Counted from the stretch's first letter, positions 1 to 9,832 are shown. The stretch is 64,000 nucleotides of DNA from Photobacterium malacitanum (GCF_900185615.1 NZ_FYAK01000006.1:124001-188000); one strand, 5' to 3'. Program-made: numbers and translations. Notes: a model not told the origin generated them from the sequence alone.

Positions 1-302
1 CGATTCCAACGGTGGTGCATTTTATCTAGTACTACATATTCACCGGGTAAACCTGAGATTTTGACTTTAGAGCCACGCTTTAGCCCCATTTTAAGTAAAT
101 CCCGAGAAACAGCGATAGCTTTCATGCCGGGCTTTAAACGATCTCCCCAAGCTGCAATATTAGGACTAGCATCTGTTTGCGATCGCACTGAATTATATGC
201 TGTTGCGGTAACATGCAATTTTTTAAAACTGCTGGCATAGCTATGAACACTGAAAGTTAAACTCAGCACCAACAATAAATAACCTATAATCTTGTTTGTC
301 AT
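1..302 (-). CDS. 3D-domain (double-psi beta-barrel) exported protein, 3' end cut off
   Basis: About 100 codons are present; the gene runs off the left edge, so only its N-terminal part is visible. It starts at the ATG at 302 with a signal peptide (MTNKIIGYLLLVLSL..., likely cut after SYA). The mature part begins with LHVTATAYNS, the opening motif of the 3D family (named for three conserved Asp), which has an RlpA/MltA-like double-psi beta-barrel fold. The segment GDRLKPGMKAIAVSRDLL and the later GSKVKISGLPGEYVV fit the same fold. Members act in the periplasm or cell envelope and many are linked to peptidoglycan. The exact role is unknown, and the catalytic Asp residues further downstream are outside the window. 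Confidence 0.75.
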   Translation of the reverse strand, partial: MTNKIIGYLLLVLSLTFSVHSYASSFKKLHVTATAYNSVRSQTDASPNIAAWGDRLKPGMKAIAVSRDLLKMGLKRGSKVKISGLPGEYVVLDKMHHRWN

Positions 303-414
303 TTGCACCACCTGGATAATAAGTGAACGCATTTAAGCAAATCATAATCACGATTGAAAGCCTTTTTTGTGTAAAAAAACGTCAATTCTATTCACAGAAA
401 TGATAACTGGTTGT

Positions 415-1755
415 TTATAAAGTGTGTGGTAAAAATATGTTTTTCCGCCATTGCGAAATAAATATCACTGCTAATATCGCCCCTCGCAACGCCATAAAAC
501 CCACCATCGCCGCCCATAAAGCATGATTACCATAACTGCTCATTGACCACCAAATCACAAAAAAACCGCTGGTTGCTAAAAACATGCTATTACGCATATC
601 TTTACCACGCGTTGCACCGATAAATACCCCATCCAATAAAAAGCACCACATTGCGACTAACGGCACAGCTGTCAACCACGGCAAATAATTATCAGCTTGT
701 TGTTGAACTGCAGGAATATCAGAAATCATTGCAACTATTTGAGTACCAAAAACAGCAAAAATAACGGTTAACCCTAATGAAATTAATAAACTCCAAAATG
801 TTGTCCCAACTAAATAACGCTCAAGTTGGCCCTTATTTCCAGCCCCGATTGCTTTACCTACTAACGCTTCCATAGCATATGCAAACCCATCCATCGCATA
901 GGACACCAGCATTAAAAAACTCATTAATACCGCATTGGCAGCCACCACATTATCGCCTAAATGCGCCCCCTGAAAGGTCATAAAAGTAAATGTCGCTTGC
1001 AAGCATAAACTGCGTAAAAATATATCGCGATTGAGCTTTAGTAATCGCCCGATGCCATAACGGATACTGGTAAGCTTTTGCTTTAGCGGCGGTAAACCTA
1101 AACGTAACCATTGTTGAGCAACAAACCATAAGCCTAATACCATACCGCTGTAATCAGCGATAACAGATGCTGCCGCAGCACCTTGCACTTTCCACCCCAA
1201 ACCCAGCACAAAAACTAAATCTAGCAGTATATTGACGACGTTCGTTACAATAAGTAACCACATTGGCAGTTTTGCATTTTGCATGCCCAACAACCATCCC
1301 ATGATCACAAAATTAGCTAAAGCCGCAGGTGCGCCCCAAATACGGGTCGAGAAATACTGGTTCGCATATAATTTCACTTCACTGCCAGCGCTACTAAAAT
1401 GAAAAATGAGCTGGCTTACTGGGTAGTGGAATACCACGAGTACCGCCCCCAATAGCCACGCAAGTGCCATGCCTTGAACAAAAATGATCGCTTGAGCATC
1501 TTTGTTATCGCTGCCTTGCGCCTGAGCAGTAACACCTGTGGTTGCCATCCGTAAAAAACCCAGCAACCACAACGTCACATTGATCATGGTGCCACCCACA
1601 GCAACACCACCTAAATACCATGATTGATCAAGATGACCGATAACCGCAGCATCAATCAATCCCAACAATGGCACAGTAATATTAGACAGCACCATCGGCA
1701 GCGCTAATGCGAAAACCTGATAATGAAGTGATTTATCTTTTAATGTAGTAAACAC
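415..1755 (-). CDS. dinF: MATE family efflux transporter DinF
   Basis: A 446-residue, very hydrophobic protein with about 12 predicted membrane segments, the usual MATE length. The N-terminal part (ALPMVLSNITVPLLGLIDAAVIGH, written here only as a landmark for residues 17-40) and the central GFAYAMEALVGKAIGAG segment are typical of the DinF subgroup. MATE proteins export drugs or toxic metabolites in exchange for Na+ or H+. The start is the GTG at 1755, after an AAGGGA ribosome site. In E. coli and Vibrio dinF directly follows lexA and is SOS-induced with it. Here it lies about 8 kb from lexA, behind the oxidase cluster, and no SOS box was seen in its short upstream gap. Confidence 0.88.
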   Translation of the reverse strand: MFTTLKDKSLHYQVFALALPMVLSNITVPLLGLIDAAVIGHLDQSWYLGGVAVGGTMINVTLWLLGFLRMATTGVTAQAQGSDNKDAQAIIFVQGMALAWLLGAVLVVFHYPVSQLIFHFSSAGSEVKLYANQYFSTRIWGAPAALANFVIMGWLLGMQNAKLPMWLLIVTNVVNILLDLVFVLGLGWKVQGAAAASVIADYSGMVLGLWFVAQQWLRLGLPPLKQKLTSIRYGIGRLLKLNRDIFLRSLCLQATFTFMTFQGAHLGDNVVAANAVLMSFLMLVSYAMDGFAYAMEALVGKAIGAGNKGQLERYLVGTTFWSLLISLGLTVIFAVFGTQIVAMISDIPAVQQQADNYLPWLTAVPLVAMWCFLLDGVFIGATRGKDMRNSMFLATSGFFVIWWSMSSYGNHALWAAMVGFMALRGAILAVIFISQWRKNIFLPHTL

Positions 1756-1855
1756 AGGCTTCCCTTAGCTTTCCAAAATAAGGAACCAGTTTACCATTTG
1801 AGAAAGGTGACAACAGACTGATTAAGATAACAAAGGCGCAGCCTGTGACGTAATA

Positions 1856-2776
1856 TTAAGTCGCTATAAAGGCTAACCACCAATGATCAACTAATAACAC
1901 CACAAACAAGGCTAATATATGCCAAATTGAATAATTAAATGTTGCCCATGCATGACCTGCATTATCAAAAAATTTTAGCTTAATGGCATAACCAATAAAA
2001 CCAAGGTTTAACATACTACTGCCAATTAAATAAACGCCGCCACTCATGCCAGTTAGCCATGGTAACAACCCGACCGCAAACAACAATAAGGTATAAAACA
2101 GCACCATGGTTTTGGTATATTCAACCCCATGAGTTACAGGCAACATCGGAATACCGGCTTTGGCGTAATCATCGCGACGGTGAATTGCCAGCGCCCAAAA
2201 ATGCGGTGGCGTCCATACAAAAACCAGCATCACTAATAACAGCGCATAAGGACTCACACTGCCTGTCACTGCTGTCCAACCTAACAATGGCGGCGCTGCT
2301 CCAGCTAAACCACCAATGACAATATTCTGCGGCGTAGCATGCTTTAACCATACGGTATACACCACCGCATAGCCGACTAAACTTGCCATCGTTAACCATG
2401 CCGTCAGTGGATTTAGCTGCCATAGTAAAAGAAATCCTAACACCATTAACAGACTTGCAAACAACACCGCATTGACTGTTGCGATACGCCCTTTTGCTAA
2501 TGGTCGATGGTAAGTTCGTGCCATTTGAGCATCAAAACGCCGATCAAGCACATGATTAAATACCGCGGCAGCAGCTGATTGTAAGCCAATCCCAACCAAT
2601 CCCAGCACCACCACTTTGAACGAGGGTACTGTTGGCACCGCAAGACACATTCCAACCAATGCCGTCAGCAATAACATTGCCACCACTTTAGGCTTTGTCA
2701 TGGTTACATAATCTCGCCACACCGCAGTAGTTAATGTCACACCACGGCTGCGTTCAGGCCATTGTAATTTATCCAT
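1856..2776 (-). CDS. cyoE: Protoheme IX farnesyltransferase (heme O synthase)
   Basis: A 306-residue UbiA-superfamily prenyltransferase that adds a farnesyl group to heme B, giving heme O. Both Asp-rich motifs are present: NHVLDRRFD at about residues 74-82 and [12 protein letters not shown] at 202-213. The protein has about nine membrane segments. It begins 4 nt after the ctaA stop codon, and its ribosome site (GGAG) overlaps the end of ctaA, so the two are probably translated together. With CtaA it makes the heme A needed by the oxidase encoded upstream. It is the CtaB/CyoE type found in cox clusters. No sco/senC gene follows it, although one often does in other gammaproteobacteria. Confidence 0.95.
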   Translation of the reverse strand: MDKLQWPERSRGVTLTTAVWRDYVTMTKPKVVAMLLLTALVGMCLAVPTVPSFKVVVLGLVGIGLQSAAAAVFNHVLDRRFDAQMARTYHRPLAKGRIATVNAVLFASLLMVLGFLLLWQLNPLTAWLTMASLVGYAVVYTVWLKHATPQNIVIGGLAGAAPPLLGWTAVTGSVSPYALLLVMLVFVWTPPHFWALAIHRRDDYAKAGIPMLPVTHGVEYTKTMVLFYTLLLFAVGLLPWLTGMSGGVYLIGSSMLNLGFIGYAIKLKFFDNAGHAWATFNYSIWHILALFVVLLVDHWWLAFIAT

Positions 2777-2780
2777 ATGA

Positions 2781-3824
2781 TTACTCCTGCGGTAATGGCT
2801 GCGCTATTGTGCGTGACCATCGAGACCCCACTCCCACTCGATAACTCACACTCACCATCATCACCAACAACCCTAAACCAGTAACATTATGAGCAACAGC
2901 AACTGCTAGCGGTAAACTGGCCACCACATTTGTCACTCCAAGTGCAATTTGCACTAACAACAACAGCACTAACCCAAAGCTATAACGTCGCAATGAATGC
3001 TGTAGCCAACATAACCATGCCATGGTTAATACCACTACCGTTGTAATCATGGCGCCAATACGATGTACCACATGAATCGACACCCGTTGGCCATAATCAA
3101 GCACACCATATTGATAACTGTCATGTGGTGGCTGCACCAACAAAAAAGCTTTTGAATCAAACAATTGCATCCAGTTAGCTTCACAGATCGGCAGTTGACT
3201 ACACACCAATGCAGCATAGTTCGCCGCAGTCCATCCACCTAAAGCAATTTGAAAAAAAACCACTATAACGCTGATGATCGCTGCGATTCGTAACCGACGT
3301 AAGGGTTTGGCTGCAATCTTGGTTATGATTGAGGGTGGCGATTGAAGTTGTAACCGCAATAGCCACAATAAACTCACAATGCAAAAGCCACCTAATAAGT
3401 GCGCCATGACTACAGCTGGCATCAACACTAACGTAACAGTCCACATACCCAATAAAGCTTGCAAGACCACCATACATAATAACAATGATGGTAATAGTTT
3501 CGGTCGCGATGGTTTTCGCCACGCCATAATATTAATAGCAGCAATAAATAAACCTAAGCTGCCTGCAATATAGCGATGCAACATTTCATTCCATGCTTTT
3601 TGAGGTTCTAACGGTGTTTGAGGAAAAAATGTAGCGGCAGTTTGTTGCTCAAGTGCGGTTTGAGGCACAGTTAAAAAACCGTAACAACCTGGCCAATCTG
3701 GGCAACCTAGCCCTGCTTCCGTTAGCCGAGTAAACGCCCCGAGAGCCACGACAGCCACTGACAATACACAACTAAAACTGACTAAAAAAAAGAAATATCG
3801 ATCATTATTAGTGGTAGTAATCAT
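2781..3824 (-). CDS. ctaA: Heme A synthase CtaA (COX15 family)
   Basis: A 347-residue membrane protein with about eight helices that oxidises the methyl group of heme O to the formyl group of heme A. The N-terminal [19 protein letters not shown] region (29-47) is diagnostic of COX15/CtaA and carries the conserved Cys pair Cys41 and Cys47. Histidines that would bind heme lie in repeated helix pairs (for example in [10 protein letters not shown] and IHVVHRIGA). The start at 3824 has a clear GGAGG ribosome site. It sits between a small membrane-protein gene and cyoE in the oxidase gene order common in gammaproteobacteria. Confidence 0.94.
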   Translation of the reverse strand: MITTTNNDRYFFFLVSFSCVLSVAVVALGAFTRLTEAGLGCPDWPGCYGFLTVPQTALEQQTAATFFPQTPLEPQKAWNEMLHRYIAGSLGLFIAAINIMAWRKPSRPKLLPSLLLCMVVLQALLGMWTVTLVLMPAVVMAHLLGGFCIVSLLWLLRLQLQSPPSIITKIAAKPLRRLRIAAIISVIVVFFQIALGGWTAANYAALVCSQLPICEANWMQLFDSKAFLLVQPPHDSYQYGVLDYGQRVSIHVVHRIGAMITTVVVLTMAWLCWLQHSLRRYSFGLVLLLLVQIALGVTNVVASLPLAVAVAHNVTGLGLLVMMVSVSYRVGVGSRWSRTIAQPLPQE

Positions 3825-3853
3825 TCGTTATCCTCCCTAATGACAGCAATGAC

Positions 3854-4387
3854 TTAACCTATTTTTGAGACTTTTAGTAACCGTTTTAAATCACGCAAAA
3901 CATCTTTTCCTTGACGTAATATCTGTTGTTCACCCGTCACCAATGGATAAGCCATTAGCATATTACCGTGAGGATCAGCGATATAAATAGTTGCCAAACC
4001 ATATTCTAATTGTGCTAACTGTTGCTGTAGCGAAGTCTCTATTTGGCGCTGTTCTAACCCCTGCAGCAATGATGTTGCAGCGCTATTATCATTACTGACC
4101 AATACGACACTCTGTAGCCGATGACTATCAGCTCCGGCTGCTTGTGGCACTTGGCGCAAATTAAATAACGCACCTTGGCAATGTGCATCACAACGCGCAG
4201 GAAGCCGATAAATTAGTTGCCATGTCTGCGGTAGCGCAAATTCAGCAATGGTGACTGCTGGCTGTAATAATTGACCACGATTTGTGACCCCACCTTGATA
4301 CCACTGCTGGTGTAACATCACTTTCGCTATGATTATCGGTAACGCAAACACCAATCCGACCACTAATAATATCTGATATTTTTTCAT
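3854..4387 (-). CDS. Small membrane-anchored protein of the oxidase cluster (function unknown)
   Basis: 177 residues if translation starts at the ATG at 4387. That start overlaps the SURF1 stop codon as ATGA, so I prefer it to an in-frame start 201 nt upstream, which would lie inside SURF1. The protein has one N-terminal membrane helix (residues about 5-22) and a soluble, probably periplasmic domain. A gene of this size and topology is usually found between SURF1 and ctaA in gammaproteobacterial cox clusters and is annotated only as an oxidase-associated transmembrane protein. The central part has two Cys (CDAHC), a spacing also seen in thiol or copper proteins, but this is not the Sco CxxxC motif in a recognisable context. 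A role in oxidase assembly is inferred from position. Confidence 0.75.
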   Translation of the reverse strand: MKKYQILLVVGLVFALPIIIAKVMLHQQWYQGGVTNRGQLLQPAVTIAEFALPQTWQLIYRLPARCDAHCQGALFNLRQVPQAAGADSHRLQSVVLVSNDNSAATSLLQGLEQRQIETSLQQQLAQLEYGLATIYIADPHGNMLMAYPLVTGEQQILRQGKDVLRDLKRLLKVSKIG

Positions 4388-5067
4388 ACAGCTTGCTCCC
4401 TGCGTAGCCATAATAAAGACATAAAAACCACTGCAATCGCGAGTAAAAACCACTGCATTGCATAGCCATAATGTTTCTTTGGCCCCATCACGACTGGCTG
4501 CCATGTTTGCGTTAATGCGATAGGACTTGAGGGTGATATTTGAATAATCCACGGTAATAGTGGTTGTTGTAACTGTTGAGTTAGCCAAATTAATTCAATA
4601 TTTTGCACTCGTAATGGCCATTGATTATCAGCATTATCCGGCTTAAATTGTAATAACTGCTGCGCTGGAGCAACCACACCAGTAATGATTTGACGACCAT
4701 CAAAGGTCGGTAACGTCGGCAATATATTTCGATATGGTGGAGCAGCAATCCAACCGAGGTTAACTAATACTCGTTGTTGCTGGCTCACAAAAGGCAAGTA
4801 AAGATGGTAGCCCGGGCGGCCACGGTAAAGCTGATTATCTAATAAGATCGGGCGACTATTATCAAATTCACCTTCAATGGTAATGCTATGCCATAGCGGT
4901 TGCAGCGGCAGATTGGCTAAATCAACCAACATCGTTTGCTGACGCGTTGTTACTTGGGATTGTAACTGCTGCTTTTCATTGGCGCGGCTCATTTGCCACC
5001 ATCCCAGTTTTAATAACAAAGCAACAACGGCTATGGTAAACATAATAAAAGCGATAGATCGCATCAT
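4384..5067 (-). CDS. SURF1 family cytochrome oxidase assembly protein
   Basis: A 227-residue protein with the SURF1 plan: an N-terminal membrane helix (about 5-21), a periplasmic domain, and a C-terminal helix (about 205-220). Family landmarks are LLDNQLYRGRPGYHLYLPF and VLVNLGWIAAP. SURF1 helps insert heme A into subunit I. Two adjacent ATG codons at 5067 and 5064 could both serve as start. Its stop overlaps the start of the next gene by ATGA, so the two are translationally coupled. It is separated from coxC by a small gene on the opposite strand, so a separate promoter is likely. Confidence 0.9.
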   Translation of the reverse strand: MMRSIAFIMFTIAVVALLLKLGWWQMSRANEKQQLQSQVTTRQQTMLVDLANLPLQPLWHSITIEGEFDNSRPILLDNQLYRGRPGYHLYLPFVSQQQRVLVNLGWIAAPPYRNILPTLPTFDGRQIITGVVAPAQQLLQFKPDNADNQWPLRVQNIELIWLTQQLQQPLLPWIIQISPSSPIALTQTWQPVVMGPKKHYGYAMQWFLLAIAVVFMSLLWLRREQAV

Positions 5068-5136
5068 TAAGTATCCTTTTATCGCTAACAGTTAAAACCC
5101 GCTATGCTTTAAATAGCCACTTGAGGAGCATCTAAC

Positions 5137-5349
5137 ATGCTAATTAAATTGTTATTTATCGTCTTATTACTGCTAATGATTATTTATCTATTTCGTGCTC
5201 TACCACTGATGTTAAAAGCGCAATCATCACGACCGCTATCGCATTATCTTGGGCGACGGTTACTGATTGCGGTCATTTTGTTTGGATTACTCGTTATTGC
5301 TTTAATGACCGGTATTATTCAACCTAACCCTGATCCTTATATGCCCTAA
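5137..5349 (+). CDS. DUF2909 (twin-transmembrane) protein
   Basis: 70 residues with two membrane helices, at about 3-22 and 42-62, joined by a basic loop (SRPLSHYLGRR). This matches the small DUF2909 family, which is found almost only inside cytochrome c oxidase clusters. A good ribosome site (GAGGAG) precedes the ATG. It is the only gene of the cluster on the plus strand: it is divergent from SURF1 and convergent with coxC. The function is unknown; a role in oxidase assembly or stability is inferred from its constant location. Confidence 0.82.
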   Translation: MLIKLLFIVLLLLMIIYLFRALPLMLKAQSSRPLSHYLGRRLLIAVILFGLLVIALMTGIIQPNPDPYMP

Positions 5350-5395
5350 CCACCCTTGCTTTACTCACTTTTGTTGAGCCACTTAAGACGCGCCG

Positions 5396-6298
5396 CTATA
5401 AAATATAAACAAACACGAATAAGCATAGCCACACCACATCCACAAAATGCCAATACCAAGCACCTGCTTGAAAAGCAAAATGATGCTGAGGAGTAAAATG
5501 TCCTTTTAAAACTCGGCACCAAACAATGAACAATAACACCGCCCCTAAGGTGACATGGACACCGTGAAAGCCAGTTAACATAAAGAAGGTGTTACCATAC
5601 ACACCGCTTTCGAGGCGTAAGTTAAGATCACGATAAGCATGGATATATTCCACCGCTTGAAGATAGACAAACACTCCACCAAGTAACACTGTGACTAATA
5701 AAAATAAGCTTAATCGACGCCGTTGATTATTTTCTAACGCCAGATGAGCAACATGCAGCGTGATAGATGACGTGAGTAGAATAATGGTGTTATATAACGG
5801 TAATCCAATCGGCCCCATTGCTTGAGTTTCAGTACCATCAGGGGTTACAACCAGTGGCCAATCGGCAACAAAATGCGGCCATAATACAATGTTGGTCATG
5901 GCATTATTACTTGCACCACCGAGCCAAGGTACGGCAATCATACGTATATAAAATAACGCTCCAAAAAATGCGCCAAAGAACATCACTTCCGAGAAAATAA
6001 ACCAACTCATACCTTGTCGAAACGAGCGATCCATTTGAGTACTGTATAAACCGCCCATTGATTCGATGATCACATCGCGAAACCAACCAGTTAGCATGAT
6101 TAAAATTAATCCAACCCCAGTTAATAAAATCCACGGCCCTTGCCCCGCCAATAAATCACCAACGGTCGCCCCTGCACCTAGGGCAATTAAGAACAATGCT
6201 ACCGCCCCTAAAATAGGCCAACCACTCGCCTCTGGTACATAATATTCATCAGGGGTTGCTAGCGTAGATTGCTTAGAATCATCATAAGAGTTCGACAT
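5396..6298 (-). CDS. coxC: Cytochrome c oxidase subunit III
   Basis: A 300-residue protein with seven predicted membrane helices, the usual form of subunit III. Landmarks are SEVMFFGAFFGALFYIR (around 103-119), the membrane-embedded acidic residues in HLALENNQRR, and the C-terminal HFVDVVWLCLFVFVYIL. Subunit III stabilises the catalytic core and its proton uptake. Its start overlaps the end of ctaG by 17 nt, so it is co-translated with it. It closes the coxB-coxA-ctaG-coxC block; no clear intrinsic terminator was seen before the opposing DUF2909 gene. Confidence 0.95.
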   Translation of the reverse strand: MSNSYDDSKQSTLATPDEYYVPEASGWPILGAVALFLIALGAGATVGDLLAGQGPWILLTGVGLILIMLTGWFRDVIIESMGGLYSTQMDRSFRQGMSWFIFSEVMFFGAFFGALFYIRMIAVPWLGGASNNAMTNIVLWPHFVADWPLVVTPDGTETQAMGPIGLPLYNTIILLTSSITLHVAHLALENNQRRRLSLFLLVTVLLGGVFVYLQAVEYIHAYRDLNLRLESGVYGNTFFMLTGFHGVHVTLGAVLLFIVWCRVLKGHFTPQHHFAFQAGAWYWHFVDVVWLCLFVFVYIL

Positions 6299-6860
6299 TT
6301 TTCACCTCATTATCTTGCTCATTAGATTGAGTAAGGGGTTGCGCAGTAGCACTTACGTCATAAAGGGTGTATGCCAATGTAAGGACTTCAATATCACGCG
6401 GCAGATCAGGATCAACATAAAATACCAGCGGCAACTCAGCCTCTTGACCTGCTGCTAATGGTTGATGATTAAAACAAAAACACTCAATTTTATTAAAATA
6501 TTGTGCGGCAATCCCTGGGGTTACAGACGGTACAGCTTGGCCGATAGATGGCTGGGGATTAAGGTTTTTTACCTGATAGTTAATGATTTTTTTCTCCCCT
6601 GGGTGAACATTCACTTGCGTTACCTGGGGGGTAAATTGCCACTTCACATCAGGATTAATATAAGCAACAAACTCCACCGTCACGGTTCGAGTTCGATCAA
6701 CCCTATCGCTAGCCGCCGTTGGCGTTGTCGCCGTTTTGCCATTAATACCGGTAATATCACAAAACACGTCATATAAAGGCACTAACGCAAACGCGAACCC
6801 AAACATTGCTATAGCTGCAAACACCAATCCAATCACCGAGCGTCTTGATTGCGGCTCCAT
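6282..6860 (-). CDS. ctaG: Cytochrome c oxidase copper chaperone CtaG/Cox11
   Basis: A 192-residue protein with one N-terminal membrane helix (about 9-29) and a periplasmic immunoglobulin-like domain. The copper-binding CFCF motif (Cys127, Cys129) is intact, and the third conserved Cys (Cys34, in FCDITG) is also present. It delivers copper to the CuB site of subunit I. It lies 11 nt downstream of coxA and overlaps coxC, which fits one operon. This is the Cox11 type of CtaG, not the unrelated CtaG of Gram-positive bacteria. Confidence 0.95.
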   Translation of the reverse strand: MEPQSRRSVIGLVFAAIAMFGFAFALVPLYDVFCDITGINGKTATTPTAASDRVDRTRTVTVEFVAYINPDVKWQFTPQVTQVNVHPGEKKIINYQVKNLNPQPSIGQAVPSVTPGIAAQYFNKIECFCFNHQPLAAGQEAELPLVFYVDPDLPRDIEVLTLAYTLYDVSATAQPLTQSNEQDNEVKNVELL

Positions 6861-6871
6861 ATCAACCTCCG

Positions 6872-8461
6872 CTAATCAATTTTAGGCGGGGTTGAAAAAG
6901 TGTGATATGGCGCTGGAGACGGTACCATCCACTCTAAACCCTCAGCCCCTTCCCAAGGTTTTGAGGCTGCTTTTTCTCCACCTCGAATGCATTTCACCAC
7001 CACCGCGACAAATAATAATTGTGACAAGCCAAATAAAAATCCACCGACACTCACCACCGCATTAATATCAGCAAACTGCAACGCATAATCAGGAATACGA
7101 CGCGGCATACCAGCAAGGCCTAGAAAGTGCATTGGAAAAAACAGAATATTGACTGAAATTAATGAGCACCAAAAATGCCATTGCGCTAAGCGTTCATTGA
7201 ACATATGCCCAGTCCATTTAGGCAACCAATAATAGGCTGCAGCCATAATTGAAAAAATCGCGCCTGATACCAACACATAATGGAAATGGGCCACCACAAA
7301 ATAGGTATCGTGATATTGAAAATCTGCCGGAGTAATAGCTAGCATTAATCCTGAAAAGCCACCGATGGTAAATAACACAATAAACGCTATCGCAAATAAC
7401 ATCGGTACTTCAAATGTCAGCGAGCCACGCCACATGGTCGCAACCCAATTAAACACTTTGACCCCTGTTGGCACTGAGATCAGCATGGTGCAATACATAA
7501 AGAAAAGTTCAGCGGCAACTGGCATGCCGGTGGTAAACATATGATGCGCCCACACCAAAAAACTCAACCCAGCAATTGAGGCGGTGGCATACACCATTGA
7601 GCTATAACCAAAGAGTTTCTTACGTGAAAATGCGGGTATAATTGCCGATATGATACCGAAACTCGGCAAAATCATAATGTAAACTTCAGGATGACCAAAA
7701 AACCAGAATATGTGTTGGAACATCACTGGATCGCCACCACCTGCAGCATCAAAGAAACTGGTACCGAAATATTTATCCGTTAATACCATGGTGACAGCAC
7801 CCGCTAACACTGGCATTACCGCTATCAATAAAAATGCTGTTATTAGCCATGTCCACACAAACAACGGCATTTTCATATAAGTCATACCAGGTGCGCGCAT
7901 ATTCATAATGGTCACCACCACATTAATTGCCCCCATGATCGAACTGATACCCATAATATGAATCGCAAACACAAACAAACCAGTACTTGCAGGGCTATAG
8001 GTAGTCGACAACGGCGCATAAAATGTCCAACCAAAATTAGGCCCGCCCCCTTCCATAAATAACGATGCTAATAACAAGCTAAACGCAAACGGTAGGATCC
8101 AAAAGCTCCAATTATTCATTCGTGGCAGAGCCATATCTGGCGCGCCAATCATCAATGGAATCATCCAATTAGCAAGTCCTGTAAAGGCTGGCATTACCGC
8201 ACCAAACACCATAATCAAGCCATGAACAGTGGTCATTTGATTAAAAAAATTCGGTTCAACCAATTGCAATCCAGGCTGGAATAACTCCGCTCGAATCACC
8301 ATAGCCATCGCCCCGCCAATAAAGAACATCGACAGACTAAATAGCAAATACAATGAGCCAATATCTTTATGGTTAGTGGTAAATAACCACCGCTTAAGCC
8401 CCTTAGGCGGATGATGCTCATGATGTTCTATGGCTGGTTGCTGGTGCGCTATCTCCGTCAT
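6872..8461 (-). CDS. coxA: Cytochrome c oxidase subunit I
   Basis: A 529-residue heme-copper oxidase catalytic subunit with 12 membrane helices. All metal ligands can be found: His80 (heme a), His257 with Tyr261 in GHPEVY (CuB and the His-Tyr cross-link), His306-His307 (CuB), His392 (heme a3) and His394 (heme a). Presence of GHPEVY with the tyrosine places it in the A-type family. It reduces O2 to water and pumps protons across the inner membrane. It lies 18 nt after coxB in one operon. Because subunit II carries a cytochrome c domain, the enzyme is best described as caa3-like. Confidence 0.97.
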   Translation of the reverse strand: MTEIAHQQPAIEHHEHHPPKGLKRWLFTTNHKDIGSLYLLFSLSMFFIGGAMAMVIRAELFQPGLQLVEPNFFNQMTTVHGLIMVFGAVMPAFTGLANWMIPLMIGAPDMALPRMNNWSFWILPFAFSLLLASLFMEGGGPNFGWTFYAPLSTTYSPASTGLFVFAIHIMGISSIMGAINVVVTIMNMRAPGMTYMKMPLFVWTWLITAFLLIAVMPVLAGAVTMVLTDKYFGTSFFDAAGGGDPVMFQHIFWFFGHPEVYIMILPSFGIISAIIPAFSRKKLFGYSSMVYATASIAGLSFLVWAHHMFTTGMPVAAELFFMYCTMLISVPTGVKVFNWVATMWRGSLTFEVPMLFAIAFIVLFTIGGFSGLMLAITPADFQYHDTYFVVAHFHYVLVSGAIFSIMAAAYYWLPKWTGHMFNERLAQWHFWCSLISVNILFFPMHFLGLAGMPRRIPDYALQFADINAVVSVGGFLFGLSQLLFVAVVVKCIRGGEKAASKPWEGAEGLEWMVPSPAPYHTFSTPPKID

Positions 8462-8479
8462 GCTCGTTATTCCTTATCA

Positions 8480-9616
8480 CTACTGGCCAGTTTTAACCGC
8501 CTCAATATCCGCAGCTTGTACGGCTTCTCCGGTATTATTTCCCCAAGCATTACGCTCATAGGTGATCACCGCAGCTAATTCTTTTAGGCTTAATTGCGGA
8601 CCAAATGCTTGCATTGCAGTGCCCGTACTGCCATGAACTACAATCTTGATATGCTCAGTTTTTTGCTTAGGATCAATCGACATTCCTTGCCCAGCTAATG
8701 CAGGAAAAGCGCCTGGGATCCCTTCGCCATTAGCTTGGTGACACATCGCACAACGGCTGTTATAGGTTTTCTCACCCAGTGCCATCAACTCATCCATTGG
8801 CATTACCATATCCAATAGTTGTTGTTCTTGTTCTCGTGCTTGGCGTTGAGTCGCTTGCGTTTGTTGTAGCCATTGTTCGTATTCAGCTTGCGGTTTTGCA
8901 ATCACAACAATCGGCATAAAACCATGATCTTTACCGCACAACTCAGCACACTGACCACGATAAATCCCCGGCTTATCAATACGCGTCCATGCTTCGTTAA
9001 TAAAACCGGGGTTAGCATCTTTTTTGACCGCAAACGCCGGCACCCACCACGAGTGGATCACGTCTTGAGAAGTAATTAAAAAGCGAATTTTTTTACCGAT
9101 CGGTACCACTAAGGGGTAATCCACTTCTAATAAATAATTAGCCCGTTTAGGCCGAAGGTTGTCAATTTGAGCGGCACTCGTCGCGAGGTGCGAATAAAAT
9201 TCAACATCTTGATCAAAATAGCGGTAATGCCATTTCCACTGGGAGCCAGTCACTTGAATGGTGAGATCAGATTTAGACGGATCTTCCATGGCTAATAATG
9301 TTTTAGTTGCGGGAATTGCCATCAAGATCAAAATAACAAATGGAATTAATGTCCAAATAATTTCAACTTTAGTGCTTTCATGAAAGGAAGCTGCAACGGC
9401 ACCTTTTGATTTTCGATGGTGAAAAATAGACCAAAACATGGCTCCAAATACCACCACGCCGATAGCAATGCAGATATACATAATTGTCATATGTAAACCA
9501 AACACATCTTGGCTTATTGCCGTAACGCCTGGTGTCATATTAAATTGTATGGTTTCACCCAGCAGTGGAGCTGAAAATAGGATTAATCCACTACTGCCGA
9601 TCAGTTTACGTAACAT
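8480..9616 (-). CDS. coxB: Cytochrome c oxidase subunit II with fused cytochrome c domain (caa3 type)
   Basis: A 378-residue protein: signal peptide or first hydrophobic segment (1-20), two membrane helices (about 42-64 and 86-108), a periplasmic cupredoxin domain, and a C-terminal cytochrome c domain. The CuA ligands are intact: His188, Cys223, Glu225, Cys227, His231, Met234. A CAMCH heme-binding motif at 289-293 shows the fused cytochrome. It accepts electrons and passes them to subunit I. An almost ideal ribosome site (AAAGGAGGT) lies 7 nt before the ATG, and it is the first gene of the cluster, so the main promoter should be in 9617-9830. Confidence 0.96.
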   Translation of the reverse strand: MLRKLIGSSGLILFSAPLLGETIQFNMTPGVTAISQDVFGLHMTIMYICIAIGVVVFGAMFWSIFHHRKSKGAVAASFHESTKVEIIWTLIPFVILILMAIPATKTLLAMEDPSKSDLTIQVTGSQWKWHYRYFDQDVEFYSHLATSAAQIDNLRPKRANYLLEVDYPLVVPIGKKIRFLITSQDVIHSWWVPAFAVKKDANPGFINEAWTRIDKPGIYRGQCAELCGKDHGFMPIVVIAKPQAEYEQWLQQTQATQRQAREQEQQLLDMVMPMDELMALGEKTYNSRCAMCHQANGEGIPGAFPALAGQGMSIDPKQKTEHIKIVVHGSTGTAMQAFGPQLSLKELAAVITYERNAWGNNTGEAVQAADIEAVKTGQ

Positions 9617-9832
9617 CGTTCTGACCTCCTTTGTCGACTACAGCTTGCCTTACCCTGCACATGCAACGACAAATTTTCCCGTCAGCAGCAAAGCTAAAAT
9701 AATATTCCTCTCTATTTAACTTAGGCACTAAACAGTAATAGCGCAAAAAATCACCAACAAATAATTACTAACAATTAACTAGATAAGCCAATGATATATG
9801 TAACAAAATCGTCATAAATCATTTTACGAGAC

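Noticed and set aside
2059..2423. Overlapping ORFs inside cyoE on both strands
   Set aside because: They lie within a conserved membrane-protein gene and have no ribosome site.
3854..4588. 244-residue start for the protein next to SURF1
   Set aside because: The first 67 codons lie within the SURF1 gene. The ATG at 4387, coupled to the SURF1 stop, gives a normal membrane-anchor start.
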